Shown here piece by piece: positions 28,098 through 37,547 of a DNA stretch of 62,217 nucleotides. The DNA comes from Nitrospira sp. Ga0074138 (lineage in GTDB: Bacteria; Nitrospirota; Nitrospiria; Nitrospirales; Nitrospiraceae), in assembly GCA_001464735.1 (NCBI GenBank), contig LNDU01000050.1:1-62217 (forward strand), in the 5' to 3' direction. The position numbers were made by a program, and so were the translations under genes. Under the pieces are notes generated by a model. It searched no databases and was not told the DNA's origin. It saw nothing but the letters and a program-made list of their open reading frames with translations. How positions within the stretch are numbered: the stretch's first letter is position 1; every line of letters starts with the position of its first letter.

Positions 28098-29294
28098 CTA
28101 CTGTCGCAACTCCGACTTTGCAACGGATTTGAGTCCACGGTGGAGAAAGATTGAGACGCTGCCACTCCCGTTATCGGCGATGGCCAGCCCCGGTTCTTCC
28201 AGCGCAGAGGTTATGACATGAAAGGACGAAAGAGCAAACGGACCGGACTTCGTGCGGTAATTTCTCGGTGGGTAATGAAAGGTTCCATCGCCTTTCCCGA
28301 ATAAGATCGACAGGTCATTGGACTGGAGATTGACGATCGCGACATCCTCTATCCTATCGCCATTGAAATCCCTCGCCAACCCAAAGTTCGGACCGGCATC
28401 AGCCCCGGAATCCTTACCGGATCGGAATGTCGCGTTGCCGTTTCCGAGAAATGTCGTGAAGCTGTCCTTCTCTCCGTTGATGACCAGTAGATCTCTGTGA
28501 TGATCGTTATTGAAGTCGGCAAAACTTACGCCAAGAGGTCGACGGCCCGTCGAATAGTCTGTGGGCTCCCGAAAAGAACCGTCGCCATTCCCGAGCCAAA
28601 TGGAGACTGCATTCGACATAGGTCCTCCATTGGTCACCACCATGTCTAGTCTCCCATCGGTATTGAGATCAGAGAGGGCAACGGATGTGGGAGTATCTCC
28701 ATGTTCGTACTGAATTCCGTGTCGAAATTCACCGGTCCCGTTCCCTAGAAAGATTTTGACTTTATCGTTCCGTAGAGCAACGACAAGATCCGTATGATGA
28801 TCGCGGTTGATATCGTCGGCGGCCAGTGCAATTGGTGCACGATGGACCGGATAACGTGGTCCCTCTTCAAACTTTCCATCTCCATGCCCGAGCAAGATCA
28901 TGATTTCGTCGCCACCGGAGCACGCCAGGGCCACATCAGCATGTCGGTCCTGATTGAAGTTGCCCATCACGAGGGAACGCGGTTCCTGACAGACATTGAG
29001 CTGAATCTGATCTCTGAATGTCCCATCTCCATTCCCCAACAGTATCGAGAGGGTATTACTCGCAATATTGGTGGTGACGAGATCGGTGAATGAGTCATGA
29101 TTGAGGTCCTCGGCGACAATCGTGGTTGGATTCTTGCCGACCTTGTAGCTGGCAAAATAATAAAAAGGGTCAGGTGGGTTATACGGCTCGCTCTTGGAAC
29201 AGGCCCACAGCCCATGACCAATCAGAAGAGACAGCCATAGCAGGGAAAGAAGTGGCCTGGCTGCATGGGATTTCCGTTCGATATCAATCTTCAC
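28098..29294 (-). CDS. FG-GAP/VCBS repeat lipoprotein
   Basis: 398 aa. The signal peptide ends at GLWAC, so a lipoprotein is likely. The rest is a beta-propeller of VCBS/FG-GAP repeats: six repeat motifs of the form LGNGDGTF with paired DLNxDxxxDLV calcium-binding-like loops. Such proteins are extracytoplasmic and often bind proteins or calcium. GTG 29294 has GGAG at 5-nt spacing; the longer frame (29387) has no signal peptide at its end. The ligand is unknown. Confidence 0.85.
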   Translation of the reverse strand: MKIDIERKSHAARPLLSLLWLSLLIGHGLWACSKSEPYNPPDPFYYFASYKVGKNPTTIVAEDLNHDSFTDLVTTNIASNTLSILLGNGDGTFRDQIQLNVCQEPRSLVMGNFNQDRHADVALACSGGDEIMILLGHGDGKFEEGPRYPVHRAPIALAADDINRDHHTDLVVALRNDKVKIFLGNGTGEFRHGIQYEHGDTPTSVALSDLNTDGRLDMVVTNGGPMSNAVSIWLGNGDGSFREPTDYSTGRRPLGVSFADFNNDHHRDLLVINGEKDSFTTFLGNGNATFRSGKDSGADAGPNFGLARDFNGDRIEDVAIVNLQSNDLSILFGKGDGTFHYPPRNYRTKSGPFALSSFHVITSALEEPGLAIADNGSGSVSIFLHRGLKSVAKSELRQ

Positions 29295-29411
29295 ACCGTC
29301 TCCGACACCCCAACCCTGCTCGACCAATGGGCCTATGATGGTGGATTCAGAAGGCCCAGTATACAGAGGCAGTCTTCCCACTCGCAATCTTCAGCGGAAT
29401 CTCATCAACCT

Positions 29412-29441
29412 TTGAATTTTGCCTGCCGCTTACGTTATGAT
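29412..29441 (+). promoter_or_regulatory. Sigma-70-like promoter
   Basis: TTGAAT (29412-29417), an 18-bp spacer and TATGAT (29436-29441) lie 27 nt upstream of the ATG at 29468, with AGGAGG between. Both boxes match the sigma-70 consensus at 4-5 of 6 positions. Confidence 0.55.
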
Positions 29442-29467
29442 GCGATGTTAATTTTAGGAGGAAGGTC

Positions 29468-29788
29468 ATGAGTAAAATTGTGAATGTTGATATCACGATG
29501 TACGGGATTGCCGAAGTTCTCACCTGGTGTCACGATCGAAACAAGGGGCGTATCCCTGGCGTTGATACGTCGGGCTTCAAGAAAATGCAGGAGTTGTTGG
29601 CCCAGAAGCCGCAATCGGCTGATTATTTTACGCTTGATCAGTTCTGGAAGAAAAAAGTGACGCTGCCATTAACGGAAGACGAAGTTTCGATGATTGATCG
29701 TTGTCTCTACGACATTCCCAATTTAGACAATGAACCACTTCCTCAAATTCGGCATAAGTTTTGGCCCCAGCAGGTGGAGGCCCACTAG
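29468..29788 (+). CDS. Conserved-looking small hypothetical protein
   Basis: 106 aa, soluble and mixed charge. No domain is recognised. Tryptophan-rich motifs include EVLTWCHDRNKGRIPG and a C-terminal KFWPQQ. The AGGAGG ribosome-binding site and a sigma-70-like promoter directly upstream make it a well-supported single gene. It converges with the PCP_red gene. Confidence 0.75.
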   Translation: MSKIVNVDITMYGIAEVLTWCHDRNKGRIPGVDTSGFKKMQELLAQKPQSADYFTLDQFWKKKVTLPLTEDEVSMIDRCLYDIPNLDNEPLPQIRHKFWPQQVEAH

Positions 29789-29865
29789 AAAAGGAGCGCT
29801 GATCCGGTTAGGTTGGGTATTTTCGGAGCACCCGTTGGAATTGACGGACGAGAATTTTTGTCTGC

Positions 29866-30867
29866 TTAGAGTGTTCCCTCGCCTTTGAGATACCTGCGGA
29901 AACGATCCATGAGCTCGGCTCCCAGAGTCCCGCCGTCAGGTTTCTTTGTCGACGGATCGGCAAAGTGTCCACGGATTTCCTGAAGACGTTTCTCCGCCTG
30001 ATCATTACCCTGCAAACGCTTGGTTTTCTGGAGAGCGGTTTCAAAGGCATCGAACGTCAATTCATGATAGCCGAATGAGCGGATGCGCTTGACGGCTTTC
30101 ATCATCGCCTGATTCCGAAATGTCGTCAAATGGTCTGAGTCAATTTCTTTCAACCCCAACTTGCGCGCTCGCCGTTCCGCTGCTTTACGGATACCACTAC
30201 GGACAAAATCAGGAGACGTTTGAAGCCGCTTCCAGGCTTCATCCGTCCATGCCATTCGTTCCTGCGGTGCTTCCCAGAGTTCATGCAGGATCTGTTCATC
30301 GATGCGGGTGCGGCCCCGTTCTCTGGCCAGATCCTCACTATCTCGTTTCAGCATATCTGTCACAAAGTCCATTGCGATGGGCGGCGAGTGCTTTAACTTA
30401 TCTTGCAGTAGCGCCACAGCTTCCTCGGTCCATTCCATCGGGGACCCGCTCTCCTCGTGGAGGTCACCAAGCGCTTCCACTTTTTCAAACAACTCGACAT
30501 TCACCTCGAGATGCCCCCGTTCCTTCGCAATTTCCTCCGCAATCTGCTTGATCATCGCGCGCATGAACTCGGGTACCATACCCAACCGTTCCTTCGCGGC
30601 GGCGGTCCATGGAAGGCGGCCATTGGCCATCTCATCTACAGCAGAGGCCATGCCGGCCTCACCGCCCATGCGTCCCATCATCTGTCCCTTAAACTGCTCA
30701 AGAATCTCCTCGGTGATTTCCTCGTACCCCAATTCTCGCGCTTTTGTTTCAGCCAACCGACGGACCATGCCACGCAGAAATATTGGGGCGCGCTCCATGC
30801 GTTTGAGAGCACCGTCGGTCCAGCGGACGTCCGTGGTATTCGCCTGCGAAGAATCTGATACCGACAT
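29866..30867 (-). CDS. Protein with four tandem PCP-reductase-type domains
   Basis: 333 aa made almost entirely of four ~60-residue helical repeats, each starting with W-T-x-x-A (RWTDGALKRMERAP; LPWTAAAKERLGMVP; MEWTEEAVALLQDKL; MAWTDEAWKRLQTSP) and continuing with R-x-x-x-x-x-x-E-x-x-A-R-E-x-G. This matches the PCP_red domain found at the C-terminus of light-independent protochlorophyllide reductase ChlB/BchB. No catalytic or Fe-S motif is present. ATG 30867 follows GGGG at good spacing. It is the last gene of the pheA...ihf unit. A relative with two repeats is at 44816. Function unknown. Confidence 0.75.
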   Translation of the reverse strand: MSVSDSSQANTTDVRWTDGALKRMERAPIFLRGMVRRLAETKARELGYEEITEEILEQFKGQMMGRMGGEAGMASAVDEMANGRLPWTAAAKERLGMVPEFMRAMIKQIAEEIAKERGHLEVNVELFEKVEALGDLHEESGSPMEWTEEAVALLQDKLKHSPPIAMDFVTDMLKRDSEDLARERGRTRIDEQILHELWEAPQERMAWTDEAWKRLQTSPDFVRSGIRKAAERRARKLGLKEIDSDHLTTFRNQAMMKAVKRIRSFGYHELTFDAFETALQKTKRLQGNDQAEKRLQEIRGHFADPSTKKPDGGTLGAELMDRFRRYLKGEGTL

Positions 30868-30893
30868 GGATTCCCCTTTCAACCAGACAATCG

Positions 30894-31175
30894 CTACTGT
30901 TGGTTGAGCAATTCCTTCAGCTCTTTGCCGGCCTTAAAAAATGGGACTCGCTTGGCTGGTACCGCAACCGTCTCTCCGGTCTTTGGATTGCGCCCTTCCT
31001 TCATCCGACGAGCCCGCAGACGAAAGCTGCCAAATCCGCGAATCTCAGTTTTATCTCCGTTTTTCAGCGAATCCCTGACACAATCGAAAATGGTGTTGAC
31101 CACCACTTCTGCCTGTCGCTTCGTCAGGGTGGTGACTTGCTCAGAAACTTTTTCGATGATCTGCGCCTTGGTCAT
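30894..31175 (-). CDS. ihfB: Integration host factor/HU-type DNA-binding protein
   Basis: 93 aa. Helical dimer domain, then the DNA-binding arm GRNPKTGE-VAVPAKRVP and FKAGKELKELL, which is the IHF beta-like form (family K/R pattern). It bends DNA. ATG 31175 has GGGAG at 7-nt spacing, while a GTG two codons earlier is too close. Its position after rpsA and sppA matches the rpsA-ihfB linkage known from proteobacteria. Confidence 0.9.
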   Translation of the reverse strand: MTKAQIIEKVSEQVTTLTKRQAEVVVNTIFDCVRDSLKNGDKTEIRGFGSFRLRARRMKEGRNPKTGETVAVPAKRVPFFKAGKELKELLNQQ

Positions 31176-31223
31176 ATCCACGCTCCCTTCGCTGAGAAAA
31201 CCGCCACACGTTCACGGATGCGG

Positions 31224-32126
31224 CTAGAAGGCCATAAGGTACTTCAAGTTCACACCCGGTTGAATGTCCAACTTGGGAAACAGCATGCTGAGTTTCGAGT
31301 CCAGAACTTCGCGAAGAGAAAAACGACGGCGAGGCTCGATGACCTTCGGTTCCCCTTCGATTCCAACAACCTCCGCGGCCAGTTGAATGGCATCTTCTAA
31401 ATCGCCGAGTTCGTCGACAAGCTTTGCTTCCTTAGCCTGACGTCCGGTAAAGATTCGACCGTCGGCCAACGCTTGAGCAGTTCGAAATTCGAGTGAACGG
31501 CCTTCCGCCACCGCCTCGATAAACTGCTTGTGAACATCATCCATCACGGCCTGCAACAAGCCTCGTTCATCCGCGCTCATCTTCCGAAGCGGGGAACCGA
31601 CATCCTTATATTTTCCGCTCTTAATGACGACCCCCTCCACCCCGATCTTCTGGAGTAACCCCTCCACATTAGCCGTTTCCATGATGACTCCGATACTACC
31701 GGTCAGAGTCCCTGGGTTAGCCACAATCCGATCCGTTGCGGCAGCGATGTAATACCCTCCAGATGCGGCGACGCTTCCCATCGACGCGATCACCGCCTTG
31801 TTGTGCTTATTTCTGACCCGCTTGACGGCATCATAAATCTCTTGCGATGGCACAACGCCGCCGCCCGGACTATCAATTCTAATGACGATGGCCTTGACGG
31901 AGGGAATCTCGCTGAATCGCTTCAGCTCCCCAATGGTCGTCTGAGAATCTAAAATGACGCCCTCGACTCGAATCAGGGCGATGCGGTCAGCAGTGGACAA
32001 GTCGAGGTCCGGGAAAAAGAGATTGATCAGAGTCAACAGTCCCAGTCCCACTGCGAAAAGCCAAAAGGCTTTCCGCAGTAAGTGGCGCTTGGGAGGCCGT
32101 TCCGCCTGTGTCACTTCATCCGCCAT
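31224..32126 (-). CDS. sppA: Signal peptide peptidase SppA (short form)
   Basis: 300-aa membrane-anchored serine peptidase that degrades cleaved signal peptides. One N-terminal helix (AFWLFAVGLGLLTLINLFF), then the S49 fold with IDSPGGGV, the catalytic Ser in MGSVAASGGYY and the catalytic Lys in SGKYKDVGSPLR. The single-domain length fits the short SppA class. It lies 36 nt after rpsA. Confidence 0.94.
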   Translation of the reverse strand: MADEVTQAERPPKRHLLRKAFWLFAVGLGLLTLINLFFPDLDLSTADRIALIRVEGVILDSQTTIGELKRFSEIPSVKAIVIRIDSPGGGVVPSQEIYDAVKRVRNKHNKAVIASMGSVAASGGYYIAAATDRIVANPGTLTGSIGVIMETANVEGLLQKIGVEGVVIKSGKYKDVGSPLRKMSADERGLLQAVMDDVHKQFIEAVAEGRSLEFRTAQALADGRIFTGRQAKEAKLVDELGDLEDAIQLAAEVVGIEGEPKVIEPRRRFSLREVLDSKLSMLFPKLDIQPGVNLKYLMAF

Positions 32127-32162
32127 TGCGCATTTCCCACAGAGTTATCAGAACCAGCCAAT

Positions 32163-33878
32163 TTAGTTTTGATCATCCGATTGCGACCGTTTCCGGCTCT
32201 GTTTGGCTGCGCGCCCCAGACTCTGGTCCAGCACGCCTTGTGTCGAGTGATAGTCGTCAACCTGCTTACGCTCCCAGTCCAGTTGATGGTCCCGAAGGCT
32301 GAGCGCGATCTTGCGCTCCTCTCGATCAACCTTGATTATCTTCGCCGTCACGTCGTCCTGCAACTTAAACTTTTCTTCCAGTTTTGCTGAAGGTTCGAGA
32401 CCGGATTCGCTGACATGGATCAAGCCTTCCACCCCAGCATCCAACTCGATGAAAATTCCAAAGTCGGCGACTTTCGACACTTTGCCGGTCACTGAATCCC
32501 CGATGTGATATCGCGCTGGAATTGCCTCATCCCACGGATCACGCGCCAACTGTTTATAACCCAACGAGAGCCGCTCTTTTTCTTTGTCGATACGTAACAC
32601 AACCGCTTCCACTTTTTGTCCCTTTTTGAAGAGCTCGGAAGGATGCTTAATATGCTTCGTCCACGACATGTCCGAAATATGGATGAGCCCGTCAATCCCC
32701 TCTTCAAGTCCGATAAAGGCACCGAAGTCAGTCAGGCTCTTCACCTTTCCCTCGATACGAGTCCCGACCGGATATTTGCCTTCAATCATGTCCCAGGGAT
32801 TGGGCGCCGTTTGTTTCATGCCTAATGAGATCTTGCGGCTCGCGGGGTCGACATTGAGCACCGCGGCTTCCACTTGATCACCGACCGCCACGACTCTCGA
32901 TGGATGGCGGACTTCGTGCGTCCACGACATCTCGGAAACGTGCACCAATCCCTCAACACCCGGCTCCAGCTCCACGAACGCTCCGTAATCGGTCAGACTC
33001 ACCACACGACCACGGACTCTCGTTCCAATCGGATACTTACCGGCAACATTGGTCCAAGGATCCGCGCTTTTCTGCTTAAGCCCGAGAGAAATGCGACCGG
33101 TTTCGCGATCATATTTCAGGACGGTGACTTCGGCCTTATCTCCCACCGTAAACAGTTCCGATGGGTGTCCAACTCGCCCCCATGACATGTCGGTGATGTG
33201 CAGCAGCCCGTCAATCCCTCCGAGATCAATGAACGATCCGTAGTCGGTGATGTTCTTGACGGTCCCCTGGATGAGTTGTCCTTCCTTAAGAGTAGCCAAC
33301 GTCGTCTGCCGTTTTTTATCCCTGGTTTCTTCCAATAACACACGCCTTGATACAACCACATTCCCTCGCCGGTGGTTGATCTTGATGATCTTCAGGGGGA
33401 AGGTCTTTCCAACGAGCCCATCCAGATCACGAACTGGATGAAGATCGATTTGCGAGCCTGGCAAGAACGCTTTGACACCAATATCGACCATCATGCCGCC
33501 TTTGATGCGTGAGACAATCTTCCCTTCTATACTCTTTTCTTCCTTATAGAGAGTCTCGAGTTCTTCCCAAATTTTCATCTTGTCGGCTTTTTCCTTGGAA
33601 AGGACAAGATTGCCGTCTGCATCTTCACATTCTTCGATATAGACTTGGACCCGGTCACTGATCTTGAGATTCTGAAGCTCCTCGGAAGAGAACTGATCAG
33701 TCGGAATCATACCTTCTGATTTGTACCCGATATCGACGATGACCTTGTCCTTGGTCAGGGCCACGACCCGACCCTCGGTGATCGTGCCTTCTTCAAGGTT
33801 TCGAAAAGTTTCTTCGTACAACGCGGCCAATGCATCGCGGTCTAACTGAGCATCACTGCTGTTGGATACCGTACTCAT
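32163..33878 (-). CDS. rpsA: 30S ribosomal protein S1
   Basis: 571 aa with six S1 RNA-binding repeats; the repeated cores GFVELEPGVEGLVHVSEMS-type and FGAFIGLEEGIDGLIHIS are clear. It binds mRNA leaders on the 30S subunit. The short charged C-terminus (QSRKRSQSDDQN) is variable. It follows plsC and cmk, the cmk-rpsA linkage seen in many bacteria. Confidence 0.96.
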   Translation of the reverse strand: MSTVSNSSDAQLDRDALAALYEETFRNLEEGTITEGRVVALTKDKVIVDIGYKSEGMIPTDQFSSEELQNLKISDRVQVYIEECEDADGNLVLSKEKADKMKIWEELETLYKEEKSIEGKIVSRIKGGMMVDIGVKAFLPGSQIDLHPVRDLDGLVGKTFPLKIIKINHRRGNVVVSRRVLLEETRDKKRQTTLATLKEGQLIQGTVKNITDYGSFIDLGGIDGLLHITDMSWGRVGHPSELFTVGDKAEVTVLKYDRETGRISLGLKQKSADPWTNVAGKYPIGTRVRGRVVSLTDYGAFVELEPGVEGLVHVSEMSWTHEVRHPSRVVAVGDQVEAAVLNVDPASRKISLGMKQTAPNPWDMIEGKYPVGTRIEGKVKSLTDFGAFIGLEEGIDGLIHISDMSWTKHIKHPSELFKKGQKVEAVVLRIDKEKERLSLGYKQLARDPWDEAIPARYHIGDSVTGKVSKVADFGIFIELDAGVEGLIHVSESGLEPSAKLEEKFKLQDDVTAKIIKVDREERKIALSLRDHQLDWERKQVDDYHSTQGVLDQSLGRAAKQSRKRSQSDDQN

Positions 33879-33934
33879 ATGAACGTCCTACCTCTTCCGA
33901 CTGTTGTCGGGTGCTGATGGTGAAGTCGCCGGGC

Positions 33935-34627
33935 TCACTCAGCGTTGTGAGCGTCGGTGGTTGGCCTGTTTGGTGTGTCGGGAGCCAGGTCATCCTTCCC
34001 CTTTGGAGCGGGAACTTGACCTAAAACTGCAATGTGCTCGATCACCGTACGGCTGACCTGTTGATAGAACTGTTTCGTTTCTGCTCTCTCTTTTTGATGC
34101 CCCGTTTCGAACTGAATAGGATTCCCGAATCGTACCGTGACCTGACGCAACCGAGGCCAGCGAGCCCTGATGGGTAGCACGTCGAAGGTCCCCTTCAAGT
34201 ATGCTGGGACAACTGGGCATCCGGTCTGGGACACAATCACGCCAATACCAGCCTTTGGAGGCCGAAGGTGGCCATCGTGGGTGCGCCCGCCTTCTGGGAA
34301 AATAACTACCACGTGACCGGCCCGAATCAAGTTGATGGCCTTCCCGAACGCCTCTCGGTCGAGACGTCCCAGCCTCACCGGGATCCAGCCCAACGCCTGC
34401 AATATACTGTTCAACACAGGGATCGGAAACAAGTCGTTCCGTCCCAAGTACCAGGCCCTCCGACGCATCCCGCAGCCGAGTAGCGGAATATCGAGGTAGC
34501 TGGCGTGGTTTGCGGCGATCAGTACCCCACCCGCCCGAGGAACCTGACCTTCAACACGATATTGAAAGCAAATCCAGCCGACAACCCGTGCCAACACCCA
34601 CAAGAATCCGTAGACGAACCCGCTCAC
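33935..34627 (-). CDS. plsC: 1-acyl-sn-glycerol-3-phosphate acyltransferase
   Basis: 230 aa. Makes phosphatidic acid from lysophosphatidate. The N-terminal membrane helix and acyltransferase motifs NHASYLDIP (HX4D) and FPEGGRT are visible, with VVPAYLKGT in the third block. The GTG start overlaps the cmk stop (GTGA), giving coupled translation. The C-terminal ~40 residues are hydrophilic and variable. Confidence 0.92.
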   Translation of the reverse strand: MSGFVYGFLWVLARVVGWICFQYRVEGQVPRAGGVLIAANHASYLDIPLLGCGMRRRAWYLGRNDLFPIPVLNSILQALGWIPVRLGRLDREAFGKAINLIRAGHVVVIFPEGGRTHDGHLRPPKAGIGVIVSQTGCPVVPAYLKGTFDVLPIRARWPRLRQVTVRFGNPIQFETGHQKERAETKQFYQQVSRTVIEHIAVLGQVPAPKGKDDLAPDTPNRPTTDAHNAE

Positions 34628-35283
34628 GACCCGGTCGACACAACCGCGATCATCTGCGCCACCACTTGATCGGGACTCAGCGCAGACGTATCGATGAATC
34701 GTGCGTCATCCGCCGGAACCAATGGATCGACCGAACGGGTCCGATCCCGCCGATCTCGGTCGGACAAATCTCGGGAGGTCGTTTCAACGGTCTCTCCACG
34801 GCCCGCAGCGACCAGTTCACGATGCCGTCGCGCAACTCGTACCTCTGAGTCCGCCTCCAAAAAGAATTTATACGGTGCTGTAGGAAAGACCTTCGTGCCG
34901 ATGTCGCGCCCTTCTGCGACCACCGAGCCTCGTTGGCCAATCTGACGCTGGATCGGCAGCAACCACTCACGGACAGCTGGAATGGCTGACACGATGGAAG
35001 CCGCCGCCGTGACTTCTGGCCTACGAAGGTCCCCTGTGACATCGAGGCCATCGACCAAGACCTGCATCACACCCTGGTGAAACTGCATGTGAATCGAGGT
35101 GGCCGACAAGAGCATCGTCACCTGCTCGTCATCAGTCGGACGATTCCCCGACTGCAAGGTTTTCCATGCGATGGCGCGGTACAGCGCCCCTGTATCAAGA
35201 TAGAGGTATCCAAGATGAGCCGCCAATAATCTTGCTACTGTACTCTTACCCACCCCTGCGGGTCCATCAATCGCGATAATCAC
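34624..35283 (-). CDS. cmk: Cytidylate kinase
   Basis: 219 aa. Phosphorylates CMP/dCMP. The P-loop GPAGVGKST (residues 6-14), YLDTGALYRA, the CMP-binding GRDIGTKVFP and the lid arginines in RDRRDRTRSVDPL are present. The start is GTG. It lies 44 nt after aroA and overlaps plsC. Confidence 0.95.
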   Translation of the reverse strand: MIIAIDGPAGVGKSTVARLLAAHLGYLYLDTGALYRAIAWKTLQSGNRPTDDEQVTMLLSATSIHMQFHQGVMQVLVDGLDVTGDLRRPEVTAAASIVSAIPAVREWLLPIQRQIGQRGSVVAEGRDIGTKVFPTAPYKFFLEADSEVRVARRHRELVAAGRGETVETTSRDLSDRDRRDRTRSVDPLVPADDARFIDTSALSPDQVVAQMIAVVSTGS

Positions 35284-35327
35284 TCAGCTCCCTCACTTCT
35301 CGAACCGTACTGCCTGTTCCACGACTC

Positions 35328-36650
35328 TCACCCAGGTTGCGTCAACAGATCGGTGAGCGCCTTTTCAAAATTGGGAAATGACGTGTCCACGCAGCTCGTG
35401 TCACCAATCGTCATGCTCTCTTCCGCCGTCAGCCCACCGATGGCGAGAGACATGGCCACACGGTGGTCTCCATGGCTTTGGGCCTTGCCCGCCGCGTTCA
35501 GCCTGCCGTTCTCTCCTCCTTGGCCTAACCCGCGGATGATCATCCCATCAGGCCTTTCTTCGATGAGCGCTCCCATGGCCTTCAACTCGCGGCTCATGGT
35601 CGCAATCCGGTCGCTCTCTTTGACCCGTAGTTCCTCGGCTCCGGAAATCACAGTGTCCCCCTCCGCCACAGAAGCAGCCACACACAGCACGGGAAATTCA
35701 TCGATCGTCTTCGGGATAAGATCATGACCGATGGTCACGCCTTTCAGTGCGGATGACTTCACGCGGAGATCCGCGACCGGTTCGCCGGCCGCTTCTCGCA
35801 GACCCAGAACCTGAATGTCGGCTCCCATCTTTCTCATGACATCAATAAGGCCGGTTCTGGTTGGATTCATGCCGACATTGTAAATGGTGATATCAGATCC
35901 CTGTACAATCGTCGCGCCGACGATGAAAAATGCGGCTGCCGAGAAATCACCGGGAATGGCCACATGAACGCCTCGCCATCCGACCGAAGGTCGCCCATGC
36001 AAGACCAGCACACCATCTTCTTTCGCAAGAGGGATTCCAAAGAACTGAAACATCCGCTCAGTATGGTCTCGTGAGAGACGTGGTTCCCGATACCGAGTCG
36101 TCCCCTCAGCAAAGAGGCCCGCGAGCAGGATCGACGACTTAATCTGTGCGCTGGCTACAGGGGAGGCGTACTCAATGGCGTGGAGGGCTGCCCCTGTAAT
36201 CGCCAATGGCGCCAGCTCTCCTCCCTTACGGCCTCCAATAGCCGCCCCCATCTCGCGCAGCGGCTTGACGACTCGGCCCATAGGACGCCGTCTGATCGAT
36301 TCATCGCCCGTGAGGATCGAGAAAAAATCTTGTCCGGCCAGGAGGCCCGTGAGCAGACGGATGCCGGTCCCAGAATTGCCGCAATCAATCGGGCCAGTTG
36401 GTTCAGAGAGCCCCCAAAACCCCTTCCCGCAGACGGTTAATTCGGTCGGAGTCTGGGTAATAGGAATCCCCATTCCCTGAAGAGCCCTCATCGTGTTCAG
36501 ACAGTCCTCTCCCTGGCAGTAGCCCGTAACCGTGCTCGTCCCTTCTCCCAGTGCGGTGAGGATGATCGCCCGATGGGTGAGCGACTTGTCACCAGGAACG
36601 GTGGTTGTTCCCTTAAGTGGCCGGCCAGGGGTGATCGTCAATGATGTCAT
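35328..36650 (-). CDS. aroA: 3-phosphoshikimate 1-carboxyvinyltransferase
   Basis: 440 aa. EPSP synthase; transfers enolpyruvyl from PEP to shikimate-3-phosphate. Motifs: GDKSLTHRAIIL (substrate Lys/Ser), LDCGNSGTG-type LPIDCGNSGTGIRL read in parts, RESDRIATM-type KESDRIATM and HGDHRVAMSLAI. ATG 36650 overlaps the tyrA stop (ATGA), which fixes this start over 36668. Confidence 0.95.
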   Translation of the reverse strand: MTSLTITPGRPLKGTTTVPGDKSLTHRAIILTALGEGTSTVTGYCQGEDCLNTMRALQGMGIPITQTPTELTVCGKGFWGLSEPTGPIDCGNSGTGIRLLTGLLAGQDFFSILTGDESIRRRPMGRVVKPLREMGAAIGGRKGGELAPLAITGAALHAIEYASPVASAQIKSSILLAGLFAEGTTRYREPRLSRDHTERMFQFFGIPLAKEDGVLVLHGRPSVGWRGVHVAIPGDFSAAAFFIVGATIVQGSDITIYNVGMNPTRTGLIDVMRKMGADIQVLGLREAAGEPVADLRVKSSALKGVTIGHDLIPKTIDEFPVLCVAASVAEGDTVISGAEELRVKESDRIATMSRELKAMGALIEERPDGMIIRGLGQGGENGRLNAAGKAQSHGDHRVAMSLAIGGLTAEESMTIGDTSCVDTSFPNFEKALTDLLTQPG

Positions 36651-37540
36651 GAGTGGCTCAGAGAGCAACTGGTCAACTTGTCACGCTCGCCTTTGGCCCG
36701 TTCGAGCAACTTCTCGATTCCAGCAGCATCCTCAGCTTTAATCAGTTGCTTCACTTCTTCCAGGGCCCGTACATATCGGTCGATATAGGACACTACATTA
36801 TCCCGATTCCACAAGAAAATGTCTCGCCACATTTCCGGAGAACTCGCGGCGATCCTGGTCGTATCCCGTAAGCCTCCTCCGGAGTGGCCGGCAAGATCCA
36901 ATGAGGGGACCTGTTGATCGCGAAGCTCGGCCAGGGCGTTCATCAGCGCAAAGGCGGCCACATGGGGCAGATGACTGACGGCTCCCAAGATTTGGTCGTG
37001 AAGATGCGGATCCATCGTTAAGACAATCGAACCGGCTTCTTCCCACAGTTGCCTCACCCGATCAAGTGCCGCCGGATCTGTTCGTGTTGTCGGCGTCAGA
37101 ATACAGCGTGCGCCCTTGAACAGTTGATCGGACCCGGCCGCGACTCCCGTCTTTTCTTTTCCCGCGATGGGATGGGCCCCGACAAAGTGCACGCCTGCCG
37201 GCATCGCCGCTTCCGACCGTTCAACCAAGGTGCCTTTCACACTGCCCACATCACTGACGATCGCAGCGGGAACAAGGCAATGGGCCCATTCATGGAGGTG
37301 TCGCTCATAAGTATCGACCGGTGTCGCAAGCACCACCAAATCCGCTCCACGCACACCCTCTTGAGGATCAGACACGTATCGATCGATCGCACCTAAAGCA
37401 ACCGCAGTCTGGAGGTTTTCGACACGACGGCCGACGCCGACGACGTGATCAGCCAAGGCCTTCCTCCGGAGGATCATCCCGAGTGATCCACCGATCAGCC
37501 CCACACCAATGATGGCAACCTGCTTGAAATGAACGGCCAT
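36647..37540 (-). CDS. tyrA: Prephenate dehydrogenase
   Basis: 297 aa. Oxidative decarboxylation of prephenate to 4-hydroxyphenylpyruvate for tyrosine. NAD motif GVGLIGGSLGM, then GSVKGTLVE, the catalytic His region GAHPIAGKEKTGV and SHLPHVAAFAL. It lacks a chorismate mutase domain; that activity is on PheA. It overlaps aroA. Confidence 0.94.
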   Translation of the reverse strand: MAVHFKQVAIIGVGLIGGSLGMILRRKALADHVVGVGRRVENLQTAVALGAIDRYVSDPQEGVRGADLVVLATPVDTYERHLHEWAHCLVPAAIVSDVGSVKGTLVERSEAAMPAGVHFVGAHPIAGKEKTGVAAGSDQLFKGARCILTPTTRTDPAALDRVRQLWEEAGSIVLTMDPHLHDQILGAVSHLPHVAAFALMNALAELRDQQVPSLDLAGHSGGGLRDTTRIAASSPEMWRDIFLWNRDNVVSYIDRYVRALEEVKQLIKAEDAAGIEKLLERAKGERDKLTSCSLSHS

Positions 37541-37547
37541 ACTGGCT

